A stretch of DNA of 11,152 nucleotides from Desulfotomaculum sp. GTDB taxonomy: Bacteria; Bacillota; Desulfotomaculia; Desulfotomaculales; Nap2-2B. The translations under genes and the position numbers were made by a program. Shown piece after piece: positions 1 to 5,238 of the stretch. The number at the start of each line of letters is the position of its first letter. Position 1 is the first letter of the stretch. Below the pieces are notes generated by a model. That model was not told where the DNA came from. It did not search any database and saw only the letters and a program-made list of their open reading frames with translations. Where the stretch lies: assembly GCA_003445555.1 (NCBI GenBank), contig DMDI01000147.1, forward strand, positions 1 through 11,152, read 5' to 3'.

Positions 1-41
1 CGAGATCTACCCCCTTTCCCTCCACGACCCTCTTCCGATCT
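1..41. other. Illumina adapter remnant (not genomic)
   Basis: These 41 bases align without gaps to the 3' part of the TruSeq universal adapter (CGAGATCTACAC... to ...CTTCCGATCT). I count 37 of 41 identities; the four differences (positions 11, 13, 22, 29) are all to C. The match ends exactly where adapter would meet insert. This is untrimmed sequencing adapter at the contig end, so any translation through it is artificial. Confidence 0.95.
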
Positions 42-264
42 CAAATTTAAAGTAATCTTCAAAGGTATCTTCTTCGTGAAACTTTCCTTCTTTGATCAGT
101 TTATCAAGCTCTGTAACGGTTTTAACCCCATATTTTCGGGCTAGCAGAAACAATTCCGATTCGATCATCTTTAATTTATGTCTTAAAAAAAACTCAATGC
201 TCTGCCTAATTAAATTATCCGGTTGCATATCCAGCTCTCTGGCCAACTGCTCCACCCGGGTCAT
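42..264 (-). CDS. Antitoxin-like small protein, 3' end missing
   Basis: About 74 genuine residues remain before the reading frame runs into adapter sequence; the true C-terminus is lost. The start is taken as ATG at 264, with AGGAGG nine bases upstream; the in-frame TTG at 270 is only three bases from that site. The first ~30 residues (VEQLARELDMQPDNLIRQSI) resemble a ribbon-helix-helix DNA-binding segment. The rest is charged and helical, with a KYGVKTVTELDKLIKEGK stretch and an acidic FHEEDTFEDYF tail. The KYG-centred part resembles the 87-residue protein at 1793-2056, so the two may be paralogues. Small proteins of this look are often antitoxins encoded just before a toxin, here off the contig. 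The function is inferred from this resemblance only. Confidence 0.6.
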
Positions 265-337
265 AAACAATCGCCTCCTAAAGGTTCTATCTGAAGCTAT
301 TTTACCACCTTTCGAAAGAATTAACTATAGCCTATTT

Positions 338-567
338 ATGCCCATTACCGTCAGGAGATCCTGCCTTAAGGCTTTGTCTCCAATTTCGTTGATGACTTCC
401 GTGCTCTCCCGTAAGACATATCCCGATTTTTCTTTCTCCTTCCCATTCATCAGCGGCAGAGGTGATTAAAAATGGCTGTAGTTACAACTCAGACGCTGCG
501 GATGATCTTTAAGAACGAAAACGGTTCCAACTTTTTTATGGGGGACATTTTTTTATCCAAATTTTGA
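338..567 (+). pseudogene. Decayed DUF1659/DUF2922-like remnant
   Basis: A 31-codon frame at 472-567 starts at ATG behind AGAGGTGAT and reads MAVVTTQTLRMIFKNENG before ending at TGA. The TLRMIFKNENG stretch is the N-terminal signature of DUF2922, a family of ~70-residue Bacillota proteins of unknown function. The later residues do not fit the family, and less than half its usual length is present. DUF2922 genes usually follow a DUF1659 gene. Immediately upstream an ATG at 338 opens MPITV..., and a later VLSRKTYPDF stretch weakly recalls DUF1659, but the rest does not align. I read this as a decayed pair; the DUF2922 part is reasonably supported and the DUF1659 part is tentative. Confidence 0.45.
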
Positions 568-807
568 TAATCTAAACATACCTTGATCCTTCTTGGAACT
601 ATGAGAGTTTTTTAAAGTAACCGCAAGGTCATAAAGCAAATAAGGACGGTTCTTACTTCCTTCAAGAGCCGTCCTTGCCTGCCCTGCTGCTCGTCTGGGT
701 GTTTCAGTGAATCTCTACGTCCTTAAGATCCATAGCGGCGTAAAATGCTGGCGGTGTCGTTGACCTTTATTGCAAAGCCAATGAAACGCTAATTGCGGTT
801 TATTAGC
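568..807. other. Intergenic stretch, no gene seen
   Basis: No reading frame with a plausible ribosome binding site and family-like content was found on either strand. The only structure is the hairpin at 642-676. A short minus-strand frame near 740-770 reads VNDTASILRRYG, which looks protein-like but is too short to assign. Confidence 0.5.
642..676. terminator. Hairpin, possible terminator
   Basis: Arms of 13 bases (AAGGACGGTTCTT at 642-654 and AAGAGCCGTCCTT at 664-676) pair with one G-T wobble around a 9-base loop. There is no U-run on the plus side. Read on the minus strand the stem is followed by ATTTGCTTT, a weak U-tract, so it may terminate minus-strand transcription or be a relic of a lost gene. 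Confidence 0.4.
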
Positions 808-836
808 TTGTAAAGAGCAGGCTTATATGCTAAAAT
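788..836 (+). promoter_or_regulatory. Sigma-A promoter of dinJ-yafQ with possible operator
   Basis: TTGTAA (808-813) and TAAAAT (831-836) are separated by exactly 17 bases, giving a good housekeeping-type promoter 29 bases before the dinJ ATG. A 6-bp inverted repeat (GCTAAT 788-793, ATTAGC 802-807) abuts the -35 box and could be an autoregulatory operator, as DinJ-YafQ complexes repress their own promoters. The promoter is seen directly; the operator role is inferred. Confidence 0.6.
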
Positions 837-864
837 AAAATTAACCACGAAAGGAGTGCATCTA

Positions 865-1143
865 ATGAGCAGCAAAACAACCAACGTCAGTTTCCGTATT
901 GACACTGACATAAAAAATCAAGCGGATAGACTCTTTGCCGAACTCGTACTCAATATGACCACCGCGTTTAATATTTTCCTGCGCCAAGCCGTGCGCGAAG
1001 GTTCCATTCCATTCAGTATTACAGTCAACACGCCGAATGCCGAAACGATAGCCGCCATGCTTGAAGCGGAGCGGATTGGGCGCGATCCTTCTGTTAAACG
1101 CTATTCCGATGTTGAGGAAGCATTGCGAGAACTTAAGTCATGA
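865..1143 (+). CDS. dinJ: RelB/DinJ-family antitoxin
   Basis: This 92-residue protein is a RelB/DinJ antitoxin: an N-terminal ribbon-helix-helix (NVSFRIDTDIKNQADRLFAE, then LNMTTAFNIFLRQAVREGSI) that dimerises and binds operator DNA, followed by a C-terminal tail that would wrap the toxin. The PFSI motif after the second helix is typical of DinJ. The start is ATG at 865, eight bases after AAGGAG (851-856); an upstream in-frame GTG at 856 overlaps that ribosome binding site and is rejected. Its TGA overlaps the ATG of the following yafQ (ATGA), the coupling typical of the pair. The antitoxin looks intact, but its toxin is frameshifted, so it may now be an orphan repressor. Confidence 0.9.
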   Translation: MSSKTTNVSFRIDTDIKNQADRLFAELVLNMTTAFNIFLRQAVREGSIPFSITVNTPNAETIAAMLEAERIGRDPSVKRYSDVEEALRELKS

Positions 1144-1417
1144 GCCGGGATATTATTTGGACATCACAATTCAAAAGGGACTATAAATTGGCGATGAAAC
1201 GAAACTTGGATATATGTCCCTGCTCGACGAGTGCATTCGAATGCTTGCCGCCCGTACAGAGCTGCCGCCGAAATTCCGCGACCACGACCTTACCGGAAAG
1301 TGGACGGGGCATAGGGAATGTCACGTTCAGCCTGACTGGTTGCTTATCTATCGTATTGAAGGCAATGACCTGATTCTTGTTCTGACCCGTACAGGTTCTC
1401 ATGGTGACCTATTTTGA
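1140..1417 (+). pseudogene. yafQ: YafQ-family mRNA interferase toxin, frameshifted
   Basis: Two consecutive frames together make a full-length YafQ (type II TA endoribonuclease, RelE fold). Frame one, from ATG at 1140, gives MSRDIIWTSQFKRDYKLAMK then RNLD. Frame two, from about 1214, gives SLLDECIRMLAARTELPPKF and continues to SHGDLF-stop at 1417. The break lies in GATATATGTCC: removing one TA unit restores NLDMSLLDE and a 91-residue protein, matching the ~92 residues of E. coli YafQ. Catalytic positions known in YafQ are all present in frame two: His of RDHDL, His of ECH, Asp of PDW, and His and Phe of SHGDLF. An intact active site behind one indel suggests recent inactivation, a sequencing error, or slippage at the TA repeat. 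Confidence 0.85.
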
Positions 1418-1648
1418 TCCCCAGCGCCCACCTTCGCGGGCAGTGATCTTGGAATGACAGGATGTACACAAACTCATAAGGTTGCGCGCGTCATGGGTGC
1501 CGCCTTTGGAGATCGGCACGATATGGTGAACCTCCTCGGCGGATGTCAGCTTACCGGCCTTACGGCATACCTCACATAAGGGGTGCTCCGCGATATACCG
1601 GTCGCGGACACTTTTTACGAAAGATGCCAGGTGTTTGATGTCCCACCG
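1409..1648 (-). pseudogene. HNH endonuclease, 5'-truncated remnant
   Basis: The minus strand encodes about 79 residues of an HNH nuclease C-terminal part, ending at TAG 1409-1411. Recognisable in order are VRDRYIAEHPLCEVC (first CxxC zinc knuckle), EEVHHIVPISKGGTHDARNL (the HH of the HNH motif and its Asn) and LCTSCHSK (second CxxC), then the family-typical end TAREGGRWG. This is the phage-type HNH family often found beside terminase genes. No start codon with a ribosome binding site precedes it; the frame hits a stop at 1649-1651 soon after a plausible WDIKHLASF stretch. It is convergent with and overlaps the end of yafQ by nine bases. The nuclease motif is complete but the N-terminus is gone, so I call it a broken gene. 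Confidence 0.8.
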
Positions 1649-1792
1649 CTAAAGCTTTTAGTTACCGGACACCGGGCGGAAATCAAGACCTGCCAGACCT
1701 TAAGGCGCCTGCAACAAGGCATCCTTCCCCGATTTCGAGTCCCGCTATCAAAGGCATCATTGCTGGAAGAAATTCGATTTCGCCTATGCTTT

Positions 1793-2056
1793 CTAATGTA
1801 AATGTTTTGTCGTTTCAATTCCGTCCTTCGCTATTTCCCAACTCTGATAGTCCTTCTCCACTTCCCACGTATATCCCAACTTCTCGATCATCTTCTTTTC
1901 CCGAAATTTTTCAAAGCTCATACCATATTTCTTAGTGAAATTTCTATCTAATAACTCGTATTCAATTAATTTCCTTCTCATTTCGTTATACAGCAATTTC
2001 GCCATCGCTCTTTCAATATTTTCTTCTAAGATAACCTTTCGGGTTAGATTAACCAT
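1793..2056 (-). CDS. 87-residue partner of the antitoxin gene, function unknown
   Basis: An 87-residue helical protein rich in charged residues: an N-terminal LTRKVILEENIERAMAKLL helix, a central KLIEYELLDRNFTKKYGMSF segment, and a YTWEVEKDYQSWEIAKDG segment. Its ATG overlaps the stop of the upstream antitoxin gene (ATGGTTAA), so the two are translationally coupled. The position is where a RelE/ParE toxin normally sits, but no RelE/ParE features (basic catalytic strand, compact beta sheet) are visible. The KYG-containing centre resembles the truncated protein at 42-264, suggesting a shared antitoxin-like family. It could be an antitoxin that lost its own toxin, or an unrecognised partner. The final residues TTKHLH may be a truncated C-terminus. 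Function is not assigned. Confidence 0.7.
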   Translation of the reverse strand: MVNLTRKVILEENIERAMAKLLYNEMRRKLIEYELLDRNFTKKYGMSFEKFREKKMIEKLGYTWEVEKDYQSWEIAKDGIETTKHLH

Positions 2057-2279
2057 TTCCTTGCCGGCTCACTATCCTTTTATAAACATCCTCCCACGGA
2101 GAGCCTAATTCAGGGTTTTTATGGTAAGCCTCCAGTCTCGCATCTATTATTCTTTTTTCCTCTTCTGTTAGTTCAATAGGCTCTGGTTCAGTAGCTATAG
2201 TATCCCAGATGTCCTCGACAAGTTGAATCCTTTCAGGTATTGACAAAGCAAGGGCATCCGTTGCTGTTATCTGTTTCAT
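2049..2279 (-). CDS. Addiction-module antitoxin, TIGR02574/PF09720 type
   Basis: A 76-residue acidic protein with the typical pattern of the putative addiction module component family: an N-terminal ALSIPERIQLVEDIWDTIA helix, the ELTEEEKRIIDARLEAYHKN segment, then NPELGSPWEDVYKRI near the C-terminus. Family members neutralise RelE/ParE-type toxins encoded immediately downstream. The start ATG at 2279 has GGAGG eight bases upstream. An inverted repeat upstream (2294-2336) may be its operator. The next gene overlaps it by eight bases but is not a recognisable RelE/ParE toxin, which is unusual for this family. The antitoxin itself looks complete. Confidence 0.88.
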   Translation of the reverse strand: MKQITATDALALSIPERIQLVEDIWDTIATEPEPIELTEEEKRIIDARLEAYHKNPELGSPWEDVYKRIVSRQGNG

Positions 2280-2280
2280 A

Positions 2281-2336
2281 GTTTACACCTCCTGTTTACT
2301 ATATTTACTGATTATGCCATTTTATTCATAGTAAAC
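2281..2336 (-). promoter_or_regulatory. Candidate operator with 9-bp inverted repeat
   Basis: GTTTACTAT (2294-2302) and ATAGTAAAC (2328-2336) are perfect inverted copies with centres 34 bases apart, flanking a possible minus-strand -10 element (CATAAT). A further GTTTAC lies at 2281-2286, against the start codon. They sit directly upstream of the antitoxin gene, the usual place for an autorepression site. The repeats are seen; binding by the antitoxin is inferred. Confidence 0.5.
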
Positions 2337-2372
2337 TGCCTCTTTCAGGGCAGACTTCTCCCTTCATCTGCC

Positions 2373-2519
2373 TTAAGCCGGCATTTCCGCGGCCAGGCGG
2401 GCATTTTCGGTAAGGTTCACCATGTCGAACACGGTAAGTTTTTCTACTATGCTGGAAAATTCCTGCACAGTTAACTTACTAATCAGGGTGCGTGCATCCC
2501 AATCTTTATTTCTTTCCAT
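2373..2519 (-). CDS. Possible 48-residue ORF or gene remnant
   Basis: From ATG 2519 to TAA 2373 the minus strand encodes 48 residues, MERNKDWDARTLISKLTVQE followed by FSSIVEKLTVFDMVNLTEN and a short tail. It looks like real protein (amphipathic helices, few rare residues) but I recognise no family. It overlaps the last 37 bases of the truncated PIN gene in another frame and lacks a good ribosome binding site. It may be the 3' end of a gene whose 5' part was deleted when the PIN gene lost its end, or a small co-expressed protein. Confidence 0.35.
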   Translation of the reverse strand: MERNKDWDARTLISKLTVQEFSSIVEKLTVFDMVNLTENARLAAEMPA

Positions 2520-2839
2520 TTCCCGGAGCAGGCCTTTGCATACTGATAGGCATCATCAAAGTCTAAGTTGAAACGCAGCGCTGCCGCAGCTACCTTTTCC
2601 ATATCCTGAACTGAAAGCCTAAGCAGACGAACTCCTCCTGTTATTATAAGATCATTTAGAAACCTCATAAAGGTTTCAAATAGCTTGCGATGAAACAGCA
2701 CAATAGCTATAGAATAAAGCGAGAACTCCGAGATATAGAATTTCTCCTTTGGCTTTGTTCGTAAAAATTGTTCGACTTCATCAGCTTTATCCTGATTGAG
2801 AAAAAGTTCAAGGAAGATATTGCTATCTAGGAGGTACAT
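2483..2839 (-). CDS. PIN-domain protein (VapC-like), C-terminally truncated
   Basis: A 118-residue PIN-domain protein, the RNase fold of VapC toxins. It begins MYLLDSNIFLELFL with the first acidic residue D5; E38 in YISEFSLYS is the second, and NLDFDDAYQY carries D93, D95 and D96. After YQYAK the family normally has a strand with the fourth acidic residue (a SFDxDF-like motif); here it is replaced by SGKWKEIKIGMHAP and a stop, so the protein is about 20 residues short. Catalysis may be impaired. The start ATG shares a base with the Uma2 stop (TAATG), with GGTGGG upstream; longer in-frame starts lie inside the Uma2 gene and are not needed. No classical VapB antitoxin is present; its operon partner is the Uma2 protein. 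Confidence 0.8.
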   Translation of the reverse strand: MYLLDSNIFLELFLNQDKADEVEQFLRTKPKEKFYISEFSLYSIAIVLFHRKLFETFMRFLNDLIITGGVRLLRLSVQDMEKVAAAALRFNLDFDDAYQYAKACSGKWKEIKIGMHAP

Positions 2840-3420
2840 TAATCTACCCACCAAATAAAAATATCACTTATTTCTACCTCAAACCCCGGGAGGACTTTGG
2901 AGTTAACTTTTCCTTCTTTTTCTATTCGCTGGAACTGTTTAAATTTACCTTCTTCTTCCTGGTAAACTTCAATGCTTTGGTCATTTGGGTCAATAATCCA
3001 ATACTCTTTTACCCCTTGTCGGGCGTAAACTTTAAATTTTTCTTTTAGGTCGTAATAAGCGGTGGAAGGGGATAAAATCTCTATGACCAGATCAGGAGCC
3101 CCATTTACTTTTGCGGGTTCAATAATATGCAGCCTATCTTTAGCAATAAAGATTATATCTGGCTGGTAGGTCTCTTTTTCTCCAAGGTAAACGTCAATAG
3201 GAGCATAATAAACCATACCTAAATCTTTTTCTAAGACAAAAGTAGCCAGCTTTAATTCTAAACGCATAGAAATACTCTGATGGTAGGTGGTTGGCGCAGG
3301 GGTCATAACCAGTTTACCTCCGATCAGTTGGTAAGGAGCGCCCTCAGGGAGCAGGGCATAATCCTCATAGGTATAAATTTCTTTTTGGGGAATTTTAATT
3401 TCTTTTAGCGGCAGACTCAT
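2839..3420 (-). CDS. Uma2-family (DUF820) putative endonuclease
   Basis: A 193-residue Uma2 protein with a PD-(D/E)xK nuclease fold. Visible landmarks: the N-terminal YTYEDYALLPEGAPYQLIGG and GKLVMTPAP, then H47, the QPDIIFI strand (D88), LVIEILSPST (E114), D124 and K126/K128 in YDLKEKFKVYA, and GVKEYWIIDP, all standard for the family. Length is normal. Uma2 proteins are abundant in cyanobacteria and thermophiles; their biological role is largely unproven. Start is ATG at 3420 with GAGGTG eight bases upstream; a TTG three bases earlier is a poorer choice. It overlaps the PIN gene by one base, so the two are probably cotranslated. The AT-rich stretch just upstream contains TATAAT-like boxes that could serve as its promoter. 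Confidence 0.9.
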   Translation of the reverse strand: MSLPLKEIKIPQKEIYTYEDYALLPEGAPYQLIGGKLVMTPAPTTYHQSISMRLELKLATFVLEKDLGMVYYAPIDVYLGEKETYQPDIIFIAKDRLHIIEPAKVNGAPDLVIEILSPSTAYYDLKEKFKVYARQGVKEYWIIDPNDQSIEVYQEEEGKFKQFQRIEKEGKVNSKVLPGFEVEISDIFIWWVD

Positions 3421-3563
3421 CAACTATCCACCTCTTGATCTTTTTATGCTTATATATTATATATTAACACTTCCTTTTATTTTAAAGCAATGACCTATAC
3501 CTCAGAAATTCGTATCCTTAATTTATTAAAGAGTTAAAATAGCTAGTTTTTTGGAGGCCTTAA

Positions 3564-3626
3564 GTGAATCTAGGCGCGTTAGATCAAAAACCGGGATTTG
3601 ACGGTTATATCCAAAACCTGGTATAA
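3564..3626 (+). other. 20-codon ORF with strong RBS, possible leader or remnant
   Basis: A GTG at 3564 sits eight bases after GGAGG (3553-3557) and opens a 20-codon frame, MNLGALDQKPGFDGYIQNLV, ending at TAA inside the -10 box of the mntA promoter. The ribosome binding site is better than chance would suggest. It may be the start of a gene truncated here when the TA module arrived. No function is proposed. Confidence 0.3.
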
Positions 3627-3627
3627 T
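3598..3627 (+). promoter_or_regulatory. Sigma-A promoter of mntA-hepT
   Basis: TTGACG (3598-3603) and a perfect TATAAT (3622-3627) are 18 bases apart, 28 bases before the mntA start codon. It is the clearest promoter in the window. A TTG at 3598 that could extend mntA is therefore part of the promoter, not a start. Confidence 0.8.
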
Positions 3628-3654
3628 AAAAATGATGAGATTGGAGATGATTTC

Positions 3655-4089
3655 ATGGTGAAAAACCCACAGCATGAGCTGGCTTGCCTCGGCCATAAAT
3701 ACGGGGTGGCTCTGATTTACCTTTTTGGTTCCCAGGCTCGGGAGGGAACAAAAATACTGGCGGGAGAAAAGGTTATGATAGAAGACCCATTGACCGATTT
3801 AGACGTAGGTGTGGTAACAGAAGAACCGCTGCCTAAATTGCCTCAACGTTTAAAGTTTTATGCCGCCTTGTACAACGATCTGGAAGATTTATTTAAACCT
3901 TTTTGCCTCGACCTGGTGCTACTAGAGGAAAATCATTCAGTCTTTCAACTTGAAGCCATCAAAGGTATCTGTGTTTACCAGATCAGTGAGGAAAAGCAAG
4001 ATACTTATGAAATGATGATTCTCCGTCGTGCTGCTGATTTTCGTCCTTTCTTGGAGAAGTACCTCCAAGAAGTTCTGGAGGAGGTTTAG
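3655..4089 (+). CDS. mntA: MntA-type nucleotidyltransferase antitoxin
   Basis: A 144-residue minimal nucleotidyltransferase (MNT). Family knowledge: MntA inactivates the HEPN toxin HepT by adding AMP to the tyrosine of its RX4HXY motif. The nucleotidyltransferase signature is visible as G25-S26-QAR, then D48-L-D50, with a third Asp at D86 in CLDLVLL. The spacing between GS and DxD is 21 residues instead of the usual ~10, an insertion of about 11 (roughly KILAGEKVMIE). Start ATG 3655 has GGAG eight bases upstream, and a strong promoter ends at 3627. hepT follows after three bases, with its ribosome binding site inside the last mntA codons. The catalytic residues are intact, so it is probably functional. 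Confidence 0.88.
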   Translation: MVKNPQHELACLGHKYGVALIYLFGSQAREGTKILAGEKVMIEDPLTDLDVGVVTEEPLPKLPQRLKFYAALYNDLEDLFKPFCLDLVLLEENHSVFQLEAIKGICVYQISEEKQDTYEMMILRRAADFRPFLEKYLQEVLEEV

Positions 4090-4092
4090 CTT

Positions 4093-4521
4093 ATGCTAAA
4101 TATTATTTTAATTGAGCAGCGATTGGCCTTAATAGCCAATTACCTCTTTGAATTAGAGAAACTGGCCCAAATTTCAAAAGAAGATTTTTTAGCTGATAAA
4201 ACAAAGACAGGAGCTACTGAAAGCTACCTGCGACGCTCTTTAGAAGCTATTTTTGATATTGGTCGTCATATTCTAGCCAAGACTGGTTCCTTAGACTTGG
4301 CCGCGGAATATAAGGCAATTGCTAGAGGATTAGCGCAAAAAAGAATGGTAGACAGCAAGCTAGCTCAAAAACTTGTAGAAATGGCAGGCTATCGTAACCG
4401 TCTCGTGCACTTATATAATGAAATAACAGATGAGGAATTATACCACATTCTGATAGAAGACCTTGAAGATATTAGAAATTTTGTAAGGCAGATTCGTAAT
4501 TTCTTAACGCAAAATAAATAA
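4093..4521 (+). CDS. hepT: HepT-type HEPN ribonuclease toxin
   Basis: A 142-residue all-helical HEPN protein of the HepT/YutE (DUF86) group. The catalytic RX4HXY motif is intact as R101-NRLV-H106-L-Y108. HEPN toxins of this type cleave RNA; Y108 is the expected AMPylation site for the MntA encoded just upstream. The N-terminal LALIANYLFELEKLA helix and SYLRRSLEAIFDIGRHIL helix fit the family. Start ATG 4093 follows GGAGGAGGT (4077-4085) by seven bases; the gap to mntA is three bases. Both genes look undamaged, unlike the other TA genes in the window. There is no clear U-tailed terminator; a weak imperfect hairpin lies at about 4523-4551. Confidence 0.9.
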   Translation: MLNIILIEQRLALIANYLFELEKLAQISKEDFLADKTKTGATESYLRRSLEAIFDIGRHILAKTGSLDLAAEYKAIARGLAQKRMVDSKLAQKLVEMAGYRNRLVHLYNEITDEELYHILIEDLEDIRNFVRQIRNFLTQNK

Positions 4522-4640
4522 AGGTGTATTGCTTTGGAATACTTACCTTATAACCTTGCTGACGCATGAACCGTAGACATAGCCTGAGATAAGGCGTTGA
4601 GGGGATGGGGCTAATATTTTTATCGCCCAAATTTCAGGCT

Positions 4641-4687
4641 CCCCCTCCCTAACCCTCCCCCTTCAAGGGGGAGGGTTAGGGAGGGGG
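4641..4687. repeat. G-rich perfect palindrome, G-quadruplex-type
   Basis: Two perfect 23-base arms (4641-4663 and 4665-4687) surround a single C. The plus-strand right arm contains GGGGG-A-GGG-TTA-GGG-A-GGGGG, which satisfies the four-tract G-quadruplex pattern; a related element is at 6873-6923. It could act as a hairpin, a quadruplex or a mobile palindrome. Confidence 0.85.
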
Positions 4688-4796
4688 CATTGACAAAAGC
4701 CTGCCTTAGGGCTATTCCTTATGAAGGAAGAAGTATTTTTTTAATACTTTTAACCATTTCCGGGGAGGGGAAATTAGAATGGGAGCTGTTGCTCAA

Positions 4797-4830
4797 AAAG
4801 TAGGGGCGTTAAATTTAACGCCCCTACTTT
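4797..4830. repeat. 34-base perfect palindrome, GTAGGGGCG family
   Basis: A fully symmetrical sequence centred between 4813 and 4814 with core GGGGCGTTAAATTTAACGCC. Related copies are at 6841-6866, 6934-6959 and 9819-9858. No U-run follows, so it is a dispersed palindrome rather than a plain terminator. Confidence 0.85.
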
Positions 4831-5238
4831 ACCTGACTTTATCCCGGAAATAAAAAAATATCAGGTTATACCCATTTATGCCGCTTTGAGTATGGAAAAG
4901 AGTACGATAAATTTGCTTGACTTTAAACCATATCTATGCCCTGGTGGTAAAAGGGGATATTTTGGAGATAGTTAATTTTCAGGAAGCGATGTAATGCTTT
5001 ACTGATTTGACCTGAGCTAAAAATAACCTCATCTAGGGGATAGCACCGGTCGGTCGTCGGTCGTCAGGAGAAAAACAAACTAAGAAGGAGTTTATTTGCT
5101 TTATTTGATTTGTTATTTGGTTATTATAACATGTTTGGCCGGGATTATATAACCAAAAAACTTTATGAAGGAAATATTTATCAAAGAGCGAATAACTTAA
5201 AAAGAAGGACTTTTTATGAGCTTAGGAGATGAAGCAAG

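Larger units (their letters stand above)
4522..5238. other. 717-base intergenic region, palindromes only
   Basis: No supported gene. It holds the G-rich palindrome (4641-4687), the 34-base palindrome (4797-4830), and a short GGTCGTC tandem repeat near 5050-5066. Short frames at 4892-4975 and around 4925-4995 (ending KGDILEIVNFQEAM) look protein-like but are too short to name and may be gene debris. AT-rich sequence at 5100-5160 probably contains the promoter for the gene at 5239, but no pair of boxes is convincing. Confidence 0.6.

Noticed and set aside
92..469. 125-residue plus-strand frame
   Set aside because: Its first half is antisense to the truncated antitoxin-like gene and has no RBS; only the end from 338 is discussed, as a possible remnant.
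1615..1818. 67-residue minus-strand frame upstream of the HNH fragment
   Set aside because: Very basic, no family-like content, no RBS, and out of frame with the HNH remnant.
3598..3654. 19-codon N-terminal extension of mntA from TTG
   Set aside because: It covers the -35 and -10 promoter boxes and has no RBS; ATG 3655 has a well-spaced GGAG.
4892..4975. 27-codon plus-strand frame
   Set aside because: No RBS and no recognisable motif; probably chance or gene debris.
5050..5066. GGTCGTC tandem repeat
   Set aside because: Only about two units; too short to call a functional direct repeat.
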